This document shows, piece after piece, positions 1-6,008 of a stretch of DNA of 8,658 nt. Numbering within the stretch: position 1 is the first letter of the stretch; each line of letters opens with the position of its first letter. The translations under genes and the position numbers were made by a program. The DNA comes from Candidatus Dormiibacterota bacterium (lineage in GTDB: Bacteria; Chloroflexota; Dormibacteria; Aeolococcales; Aeolococcaceae). The notes below the pieces were generated by a model. It saw only the letters and a program-made list of their open reading frames with translations, searched no databases and was not told the DNA's origin. The stretch spans positions 1-8,658 of the forward strand of contig JAFALX010000296.1 in the NCBI GenBank assembly GCA_019234035.1, given 5' to 3'.

Positions 1-3
1 AAG

Positions 4-885
4 TCAACGGTTCGCCAGCCGGGGGAGCAGCAGGGAGGCACAGGTGATGCTGGCGAGCGTCGCTCCTGCCAGGACCACGGTGTCCAGCCACAGCGTGGTC
101 GGCCAGCCGATCAGCAGGCCGCGGAGGGCCTCGACCTCGTAGGTCAGGGGATTCACCTTGCTGATGGCCTGCAGCCAGCCGGGCATCACGTAGGTCGGGT
201 AGAGGGCGCTCGAGCTGAAGAACAGCGGCATCGTGATCGCCTGTCCGATGCCCATCAGGCGCTCGCGCGACAGCACGAGTCCCGCGATCGTCATCGACAG
301 GCACGAGAAGAACCCGGCCGAGATGACGACGATGAACACCGCACCGAGCAGGTTCAGTGGATTCCAATTGATGCCGACGCGCAGGATCGCGCACAGAATC
401 AGGATCACCACGACCTGCGTCGCGCCGCGCACACCGGCGGCAAACGACTTGCCGAACACGAGCGCCGCGCGCGGCGTCGGCGTCGCGAGCAGCTTCGACA
501 GCATCCCCGCGTCGCGCTCCCAGATGATCTGGATGCCATAGAAGATCGCGATGAACAGCGCGGACTGCGCCATGATCCCCGGCGCCAGGAAGTCGAGATA
601 CGGCAGGTGGCCGGTGGGGATTGCGCGCAATCGCGTGAACGTCTCGCCGAACACGAGCAGCCACAGCGCCGGTTGAATCGCGCGCGTGTAGAGCTCGCTG
701 CGGTCGTGCGCGATCCGTCGCAGCTCGAGCACACAGAAGGTGGTGGCTCGGCTGACCAGCAGACGCGCCGCGTTGACAGCCGGCGGCAGCTCGCGCGGCG
801 CGGCGGTCGGCGGGAGCGCGAGATCTCGCGTGTCGAGCGAGGAGGCGCTCATCGCTCTCACCGCGACACGTCCGGTTCGCGCCAC
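4..885 (-). CDS. ABC-2 type exporter permease (DrrB-like)
   Basis: This is the membrane subunit of an ABC exporter, which forms the substrate path and is driven by the ATPase encoded just upstream. The 293-residue protein has an N-terminal cytoplasmic stretch and about six hydrophobic segments, near residues 66-82, 98-122, 153-171, 178-205, 215-232 and 265-290. The stretch FFSSSALYP (222-230) followed by PGWL and NPLTYEVEALR (245-255) is the hallmark of the DrrB/NodJ ABC-2 family. Length is normal for the family. The start is uncertain: GTG at 885 lies 21 bp after the stop of the ATPase gene, but an ATG at 852 would give 282 residues and loses only non-conserved sequence. Neither start has a good Shine-Dalgarno sequence, so translational coupling is likely. 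The substrate cannot be told from sequence; relatives export antibiotics, lipids or polysaccharides. The family call is firm. Confidence 0.9.
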   Translation of the reverse strand: MARTGRVAVRAMSASSLDTRDLALPPTAAPRELPPAVNAARLLVSRATTFCVLELRRIAHDRSELYTRAIQPALWLLVFGETFTRLRAIPTGHLPYLDFLAPGIMAQSALFIAIFYGIQIIWERDAGMLSKLLATPTPRAALVFGKSFAAGVRGATQVVVILILCAILRVGINWNPLNLLGAVFIVVISAGFFSCLSMTIAGLVLSRERLMGIGQAITMPLFFSSSALYPTYVMPGWLQAISKVNPLTYEVEALRGLLIGWPTTLWLDTVVLAGATLASITCASLLLPRLANR

Positions 886-906
886 GCGGACGGTGCGAGG
901 GACATC

Positions 907-1821
907 TCAGCCGACACGGCCGGCCGTCCTCCGTGTGCTGCGGACGTCGCGGAAGCTGCCGTGGCCCTCGCCGCCGCCCTCCAGCCCCGCCTCGTCCTGG
1001 GCGAAATGGCGGAAGACGTCCTCGAGCGTCGCGGCCTCGGCCACCCGCACCTTCAGCTCGTGCGGCGTGCCCTCCGCACGCACCGTGCCGCGGTGCATCA
1101 CCGCGATGCGGTGGCACAGCTCGTCGGCCTCCTCCATGTAGTGGGTGGTGAGCAGCACCGACATCCCCAGCTCGTGGCGCAGCGCCTCGACTCGCTCCCA
1201 CACGCTGGCGCGCGCCAGCGGGTCGAGCCCAATTGTGGGCTCGTCGAGAATCAGGAGGTGCGGGCGGTTGACCAGCGCCTGCGCCAGCTCGAGGCGGCGG
1301 ATCATGCCACCGGAGTAGGTGCCGGCCAGCCGCTGCGACGCCTCGAGCAGCCCGACGACATCGAGCGCCTCCTCGATGCGGGCGTTGCGCTCGTGGCGGG
1401 GGACGTCGAACAGCCGGGCGAAGAGCCAGACGTTCTCCCACCCGCTCAGGCCCGCGTCGATCGAGAGCTGCTGCGGGACGTAGCCGGTCAGCCGGCGCAC
1501 CCGCATGGTGTCGCGAGCGACGTCCAGGCCGAAGGCACGGGCACCGCCGGACACGGGGTTCAGCAACCCGGTCAGCACGCGGATGACCGTCGTCTTGCCG
1601 GCGCCGTTGGGCCCGAGCAATCCGAACACCTCCCCGGGACGCACGTGGAAGCTCACGCCGTCGACGGCGACGAAGTCCCCATACCGGACGACGAGATCGG
1701 AAACCTCGACCGCCGGCGTCGCGCCCGCAGAAGGCTGCGCCGAGCTCCGGGCATGCTGATCGGCATCGAGCACCACCGCACCACGATAGCCGCTGCTGCG
1801 AGGTCGAGCGCCTCGCGTCAC
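907..1821 (-). CDS. ABC transporter ATP-binding protein (DrrA-like)
   Basis: This is the cytoplasmic ATPase that powers the ABC-2 permease encoded next to it. In the 304-residue product I see Walker A GPNGAGKT (70-77), a Q-loop in YVPQQ (114-118), the ABC signature YSGGM (169-173), Walker B LLILDEP (189-195), the D-loop region GLD (198-200) and the switch histidine in TTHYMEEAD (H227). All nucleotide-binding elements are present, so it should be active. The C-terminal ATLEDVFRHF (264-273) is typical of the DrrA/CcmA group that pairs with ABC-2 permeases. The start is GTG, 6 bp after the stop of the AAA+ gene. The conserved domain begins only near residue 37, and tandem GTG codons at residues 16-17 are possible later starts. 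The tail after residue 275 is Gly/Glu-rich and not conserved. The close spacing argues for one transcript with both neighbours. Confidence 0.95.
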   Translation of the reverse strand: MTRGARPRSSGYRGAVVLDADQHARSSAQPSAGATPAVEVSDLVVRYGDFVAVDGVSFHVRPGEVFGLLGPNGAGKTTVIRVLTGLLNPVSGGARAFGLDVARDTMRVRRLTGYVPQQLSIDAGLSGWENVWLFARLFDVPRHERNARIEEALDVVGLLEASQRLAGTYSGGMIRRLELAQALVNRPHLLILDEPTIGLDPLARASVWERVEALRHELGMSVLLTTHYMEEADELCHRIAVMHRGTVRAEGTPHELKVRVAEAATLEDVFRHFAQDEAGLEGGGEGHGSFRDVRSTRRTAGRVG

Positions 1822-1827
1822 CCACCG

Positions 1828-3156
1828 CTAGTGATCGGGGGGTTGTTCTTCCGCGTCGACGAAGTACGTCTCGCAGGCCGCGTCGATCAGGTCCTCGACG
1901 AGCTCCGGCGGACGGTTGTGGTACCGCGCCGCGTGCACCACCTGGTTCAGCAGGTCGCGCGGATGCGAGCCGTGCAGTGGACGGCCCTTCTCGTAGTAGG
2001 CGCGCTGCAGCAGGCGGTTGACGATGCGTTCGTTGTATTCGACGTTGTTGTCGGCACACACGCGACGCCAGATCTCGCGGTACTCCTCAACGGTCGGATC
2101 CGGCACGTGCACCTTGAATCGCACGCGACGCAGGAACGCCTCGTCCATCAGGTTCTGCGGGCGCAGGTTGGTCGACAGCATCACCAGGCAGGTGAAGGGC
2201 ACCGGAATGCTCGTGCCGGCGCGCGCGATGTTCAGGTAGTCGACGTGCTTCTCCAGCGGCACGATCAGGCGGTTGAGCAGGTCGCGCGGTGACATGTGCT
2301 GCTGCCGTCCGAAGTCATCGATGAGGAACAGGCCGCCGTTGGCCTTGAGCTGCATCGACGCCTCGTAGAACCCGAGCACCGGGTCGAAGCCCAGCTCGAG
2401 CATGCGTGGCGTCAGCTCCCCGCCCACCTTCACGGCGGGTCGCTGGGTCAGCTGCCAGCGGCGGTCGTGCGGCGGCAGCTCGCGGTCGATCGGGACGTGG
2501 TGGATCGGGTCGAAGAAGCGGATCACCTCGCCGTGGGCGTAGAGCGCACGGGGCACGAAGACGGGGGGCCCCATCAGCACGGCGGAGGCCTCGGCGATGC
2601 TCGTCTTGCCGTTTCCGGGCGGCCCGTACAGGAAGACGGCCTGCCGGGCGTTCAGCGCCGGGCCCAGGTGGTCCAGCACGATCTCAGGCAGGACCAGCTT
2701 GTTGAACGTCTCGTGCAGCCATTGCCGGTTCACCCGGGTCTCGATGTCCGACTGGCGCTCGGCCATCGCGTTGTAGTCCGTGATCGGCACCGGCGCCGGC
2801 CCGGCGTACTGGTTGAGCTCGAGCAGCTCGCGGGCGCGCTGCCGGCCGGTGCTCGAGATCTGGTACTGCATACCGGCGTTGATCGGCTCGCCCGGGGCCA
2901 GCGGCACCGACCGCACGCCCTGGGAGGAGCAGTAGCCCTCGTCGCCGAGAAAGCGCAGCGTCGTCTCGACGAACGGCCAGGGCAGGCAGACGTGACTTGC
3001 GATGTCGCGGCCCAGCAGGCTGCCGTCGAAATAGAGCCCCTTCAGGATGAGATCGCAGACGAAGCTGAAGGGCAGGCCGGTCTCCTCCGCGGTGCGGGGC
3101 ACCGGCGGCAGGGCGATCGGCGTTGGTGCCGTGGGCACGGGAGCGGTCGCCGCCAT
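1828..3156 (-). CDS. Winged-helix AAA+ ATPase (MoxR-like, predicted chaperone-type)
   Basis: This is an AAA+ ATPase of a poorly characterised family that couples an N-terminal winged-helix-like domain to a MoxR-like motor. With the start used here it has 442 residues. Residues about 28-95 look like a winged helix (start LPFSFVCDLILKGLYF), followed by a TGRQRARELLE helix and a YAGPAPVP linker. The ATPase shows Walker A GPPGNGKT (178-185), Walker B LFLIDD (276-281), sensor 1 STN (328-330), an arginine-finger candidate R343/R344 in FLRRVRF, and sensor 2 HPRDL (R400). All are intact. The frame stays open to 3561, but the extra 135 residues are low-complexity and run antisense to the small membrane gene and the PBP upstream region. 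GTG/ATG at 3159/3156 with GGGGAG upstream, and ATG at 3216, are the plausible starts. Its job is unknown. It could remodel a protein complex; a link to the ABC exporter downstream is only suggested by spacing. Confidence 0.88.
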   Translation of the reverse strand: MAATAPVPTAPTPIALPPVPRTAEETGLPFSFVCDLILKGLYFDGSLLGRDIASHVCLPWPFVETTLRFLGDEGYCSSQGVRSVPLAPGEPINAGMQYQISSTGRQRARELLELNQYAGPAPVPITDYNAMAERQSDIETRVNRQWLHETFNKLVLPEIVLDHLGPALNARQAVFLYGPPGNGKTSIAEASAVLMGPPVFVPRALYAHGEVIRFFDPIHHVPIDRELPPHDRRWQLTQRPAVKVGGELTPRMLELGFDPVLGFYEASMQLKANGGLFLIDDFGRQQHMSPRDLLNRLIVPLEKHVDYLNIARAGTSIPVPFTCLVMLSTNLRPQNLMDEAFLRRVRFKVHVPDPTVEEYREIWRRVCADNNVEYNERIVNRLLQRAYYEKGRPLHGSHPRDLLNQVVHAARYHNRPPELVEDLIDAACETYFVDAEEQPPDH

Positions 3157-3317
3157 CACCGCGGGATTCTCCCCGCCCACAGCGGCATGTTCCCGACGAG
3201 GTCGACGGATCGTCATGAGAACGTGTTGAGGCGTCGGCGGCCACCTCCGGCTCTCAACGAACATGACTCTGAATTGCCAGGCATCGGTCACATGCGCCTC
3301 GAGAGCGTCCACGCTGC

Positions 3318-3332
3318 TACCGTTCGGACGTG
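3318..3332 (+). promoter_or_regulatory. Leaderless promoter -10 for the small membrane gene
   Basis: TACCGT (3318-3323) matches the TANNNT -10 consensus and is followed by 6 nt and then the GTG start at 3330. That places the probable transcription start at or next to the start codon, so the mRNA would have no leader. No clear -35 box lies 16-18 bp upstream. The rhomboid gene has the same arrangement. This is inferred from pattern only. Confidence 0.5.
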
Positions 3333-3482
3333 GCAATACCCCTGGACGAGGGCGCCCAGGACCGCCGTCGAGTCGGGCCGTTCTGGCTCGAGGAAGGCAC
3401 GGCAGGCGTGCTGCTCGGCGGAGCGATCCTGGCAGCGTTTCTCGTGCTGTTCCTGCTGGCGGTGGCATTCCGCCCCGTGTAA
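3330..3482 (+). CDS. Small single-span membrane protein (50 aa), unknown function
   Basis: This GTG-started frame encodes 50 residues. The N-terminus is charged (MAIPLDEGAQDRRR), followed by a GPFWLEEG linker and one strong hydrophobic helix from about residue 25 to 47, ending in FRPV. The charge pattern suggests a cytoplasmic N-terminus with a single membrane anchor and almost no outside tail. Three things argue that it is real: a TACCGT hexamer 6 nt before the start, a stable hairpin starting 4 bp after its TAA stop, and GC-rich third codon positions like those of the neighbours. It sits 77 bp upstream of a class A penicillin-binding protein and divergent from the AAA+ gene. I do not recognise the family. 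It could be a small regulator or partner of an envelope complex, but that is a guess from position. A chance open frame remains possible. Confidence 0.6.
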   Translation: MAIPLDEGAQDRRRVGPFWLEEGTAGVLLGGAILAAFLVLFLLAVAFRPV

Positions 3483-3486
3483 CCCC

Positions 3487-3520
3487 GGGCCGCTGCGCCC
3501 GTTTGATTGCGTAGCGGCCC
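3487..3520 (+). terminator. GC-rich hairpin after the small membrane gene
   Basis: GGGCCGCTGCGC (3487-3498) pairs with GCGTAGCGGCCC (3509-3520) to give a 12-bp stem with a single G-T wobble and a 10-nt loop. It begins 4 bp after the TAA of the 50-aa gene and ends 39 bp before the penicillin-binding protein start. There is no run of T after it, which is common for terminators in high-GC bacteria. It could instead act as an attenuator or mRNA-processing site controlling the PBP gene. Confidence 0.6.
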
Positions 3521-3559
3521 AGTGATCCGAAACGTGAACGATCCGCTGAGCCAGACCTC

Positions 3560-5983
3560 ATGACCCAGATCTCGCCCCCGCCGCCGCGGCGTCGCCGAGC
3601 CGGGCTGGGGTCTGACCGCCCGCTCCCCGCGGGGTATGTCCGCGCGCCCGACGAGGCCGGCGGCTACGGGGCCGACGCCGTCGAGCGCCGGCGCCGGGCG
3701 AGCGTCTATCGCCAGAAGCGGGTCGTCCCCGCGCGGCGGCGAGCACTCCGCATCCTTCTGTTCATCCTCGCCCTGTTCGCGGCGGGCAGCGCCACCTTCA
3801 TCGCCGTGGCCTTTGCCGCCTACAACATCTACCGGGCGCAGCTCCCCGATGCCTCCACCGTCGGTGCCATGGAGCCGCCGCTGGACAGCTACGTGTACGA
3901 CGGCGCGGGCGCCCTCATGGCCGTGTACCACGGCGACACCCGCCACGACCACATCTCGCTGGCCGCGATGTCCCGCTGGGTGAAGCTGGCCACGGTCGAC
4001 ACCGAGGACCGCCACTTCTACGACGAGGGCTCGTGGGACATCCCCCGGCTCACCTCTGCGGGGATCGGCTATCTGACCCACAGCAGCAGCGCCGGCGGCT
4101 CGACCATCACCGAGCAGGTCGCGAAGCTCAGCCTCGAGGGCGGCAACCTGCTCGGCCCGACCTCGCCGCACAGCCTCGATTACAAGATCAAGGAGATCGT
4201 GCTCGGGAACGAGATCTCGATCGCGTTCACCAAGGACCAGATCCTCGAGATGTATCTCAACCGTGTCTTCTACGGCAACGGCGCCACGGGGATCGAGACG
4301 GCGGCCGAGCTCTACTTCCACGTCGATGCGAGCAAGCTCGACCTGGCCCAGGCGGCGATGCTGGCGGGGCTGCCGCAGTCACCGTCCTTCTATGACCCGG
4401 TGACCAACGAGGCAGGCGCCAGGGATCGCCAGCTGACGGTGCTCGACGCGATGGTCACCAACGGCGACATCTCGCAGCGTCAGGCCGACAACGCGTTCGC
4501 GGAGAACCTGACCTACTACCCGGCGAGCGCGTCCGACCCGGCCACCTCTGCCACCAACGTCGACCAGTCGTTCATGGAGTACCTGACCGACTGGCTCCGC
4601 GGCAACTTCGGCGACGCGTTCCTCGATCCGGGCGGTTGGAAGATCTACACCACCCTCGACCCGGCGAAGCAGGCGCTGGCGCAGAAGACGGTGCACGATC
4701 AGATCGTGGCGAACGGCAGCACGTTCAACATGCACGACGCCTCACTGGTGTCGATGGACCCGCGCTCCGGGGCGGTTGCGGCGATGGTGGGCGGGTACGA
4801 CTACGGCGACCAGTACATCGGGCAGATCAACATGGCGCTGTCGCCGATCTCGCCGGGATCGTCCATCAAGCTGTTCACGTACACGGCGGCGATCGCCTCC
4901 GGCAAGTACACGATGACGACGCCGGTCCTGGACGCACCGTTCACCTTCCCCGTGCCCGGCGATCCCAAGGGCTACTCACCGCAGGACTACGACCGCAAGT
5001 GGCACGGCACCTGCGAGCTCAAGCAGTGCCTGGGCAACTCCTTCAACATGCCGGCGGTCAAAGTCGAGTACAACACGGGCATCCCGTACATCACAAGCCT
5101 GGAACAGGCCGCCGGTGTCAACAGCATCAACGGCACCTGCAACTACAACGGCCAGACGCTGAGCAACACGCCGGGTGCCTCGCAGTGGGCGGCGACGCTC
5201 GGAGGGCTCACGTGCGGCATCTCCGTGCTCGACCTCGCCGACGGAGCGGCGACCATCGCCGACATGGGCATCCACCATCCGGCGACACCGGTGAGCAAGG
5301 TCACGGCTCCTGCGACGGGGCAGACCATCTACTCGTACGACCCTGCCAAGAGCGGGGTGCGCGTAGTTCCTGACAATGTTGCCTACATCATGAACGAGAT
5401 CACCAGCAACGACGCCAACCGCGTGACGGAGTTCGGCGCCAACGGACTGCTCACGCTGTCCGGCCGTCGCGTCAGCGCCAAGACCGGTACCGGCGAGTAC
5501 TACCAGGACAACCTGACGGTCGGCTGGACGCCCGAGTTCCTCACCGCGGTGTGGGTGGGCAACCCGTCGCCGTACTGTCCCGGCACCGCCAGCACGCTCC
5601 CCGACGGCGGTCCCTGCGGCAGCCTGAACGGCGTCGCCTCCGGTATCACCGGCGCAGCGCCGATCTGGCATGACTTCATGGCCGCCGCACTGCAGGGCGC
5701 GCCGGCCGACTGGTACACGCGGCCGCCGGACGTCATCTCGTCAGGCACCGGCGACAACGCCGACTTCTTCCTGCCCACCGGGCAGAACCCCGCCTCGAAC
5801 TCCGGCGGCGGTCACTGCATCTACTGGCAGCCGCAGCCCGACCCGAGCAATCCCTGCACCTATGTGGGCACGCAAGCGCCGGCCAATCTCTCGCAGCCGA
5901 CTCCTCAGCCGAACCCCGGCAACGGCAATGGCAACGGGAACGGGAACGGGAACGGCAACGGCAACGGCGGCGGCAACCACTAA
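3560..5983 (+). CDS. Class A penicillin-binding protein (bifunctional transglycosylase/transpeptidase)
   Basis: This 807-residue enzyme polymerises lipid II into glycan strands and cross-links their peptides outside the cytoplasmic membrane. A basic, Pro/Arg-rich cytoplasmic tail (1-63) precedes one membrane anchor (about 64-90). The GT51 domain follows: motif 1 with E149-D150 (EDRHFYDEGSWD), GGSTITEQ (179-186), KIKEIVL (209-215), KDQILEMYLN with E230, and the LAGLPQSPS block (268-276). The transpeptidase domain shows SSIK (S434 nucleophile, K437), SFN (494-496) and KTGT (641-644). Both active sites look complete, although GT51 motif 1 lacks the usual His/Gly pair. Eight cysteines all lie in the outer transpeptidase half. 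The C-terminus is an extracellular Pro-rich stretch ending in eight Gly-Asn repeats and GGGNH. ATG at 3560 is the first start after an in-frame stop at 3512; only a weak GAG lies before it. The rhomboid gene follows after 22 bp. Confidence 0.95.
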   Translation: MTQISPPPPRRRRAGLGSDRPLPAGYVRAPDEAGGYGADAVERRRRASVYRQKRVVPARRRALRILLFILALFAAGSATFIAVAFAAYNIYRAQLPDASTVGAMEPPLDSYVYDGAGALMAVYHGDTRHDHISLAAMSRWVKLATVDTEDRHFYDEGSWDIPRLTSAGIGYLTHSSSAGGSTITEQVAKLSLEGGNLLGPTSPHSLDYKIKEIVLGNEISIAFTKDQILEMYLNRVFYGNGATGIETAAELYFHVDASKLDLAQAAMLAGLPQSPSFYDPVTNEAGARDRQLTVLDAMVTNGDISQRQADNAFAENLTYYPASASDPATSATNVDQSFMEYLTDWLRGNFGDAFLDPGGWKIYTTLDPAKQALAQKTVHDQIVANGSTFNMHDASLVSMDPRSGAVAAMVGGYDYGDQYIGQINMALSPISPGSSIKLFTYTAAIASGKYTMTTPVLDAPFTFPVPGDPKGYSPQDYDRKWHGTCELKQCLGNSFNMPAVKVEYNTGIPYITSLEQAAGVNSINGTCNYNGQTLSNTPGASQWAATLGGLTCGISVLDLADGAATIADMGIHHPATPVSKVTAPATGQTIYSYDPAKSGVRVVPDNVAYIMNEITSNDANRVTEFGANGLLTLSGRRVSAKTGTGEYYQDNLTVGWTPEFLTAVWVGNPSPYCPGTASTLPDGGPCGSLNGVASGITGAAPIWHDFMAAALQGAPADWYTRPPDVISSGTGDNADFFLPTGQNPASNSGGGHCIYWQPQPDPSNPCTYVGTQAPANLSQPTPQPNPGNGNGNGNGNGNGNGNGGGNH
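5918..5965 (+). repeat. Six-base tandem repeat encoding the (Gly-Asn)8 tail
   Basis: Eight tandem units of GGCAAC, with GGGAAC and GGCAAT variants, encode Gly-Asn x8 (residues 787-802) at the end of the penicillin-binding protein, followed by GGC codons. The 6-bp unit keeps frame, so slippage would lengthen or shorten the tail without breaking the gene. The tail would lie outside the membrane and is probably flexible and disordered. Confidence 0.9.
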
Positions 5984-5992
5984 CCAGGCCCG

Positions 5993-6008
5993 TAGAGTCG
6001 CACGCGTG
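5993..6008 (+). promoter_or_regulatory. Leaderless promoter -10 for the rhomboid gene
   Basis: TAGAGT (5993-5998) fits the TANNNT -10 pattern and is followed by 7 nt and GTG at 6006, implying a transcript that starts at the start codon. It falls in the 22-bp gap after the PBP stop. There is no recognisable -35 box, since that position lies in the Gly-Asn repeat tail. The rhomboid gene could thus be made both from this promoter and from PBP read-through. Confidence 0.55.

Noticed and set aside
607..2292. 561-codon open frame on the plus strand opposite the ABC and AAA+ genes
   Set aside because: Composition is Arg/His/Val/Gln-rich with no recognisable domain, and the opposite strand encodes clear ABC and AAA+ motifs. 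It is a typical high-GC antisense shadow.
3225..3258. GTTGAG/CTCAAC inverted repeat in the divergent region
   Set aside because: It has only 6-bp arms with a 22-nt gap and no matching promoter boxes, so it could easily arise by chance.
2296..3525. 409-codon plus-strand frame opposite the AAA+ gene
   Set aside because: It has the same biased composition, and it covers both the AAA+ coding region and the small membrane gene in a different phase. No domain is visible.
3157..3561. N-terminal extension of the AAA+ frame (135 residues)
   Set aside because: It is low-complexity and antisense to the small gene and its hairpin, and it lies before the first conserved domain. A start at 3216 remains possible, but the full extension is unlikely.
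3317..4321. 334-codon minus-strand frame opposite the PBP N-terminal half
   Set aside because: It is antisense to the GT51 domain, low-complexity and without any motif, so it is a mirror of the PBP codon bias.
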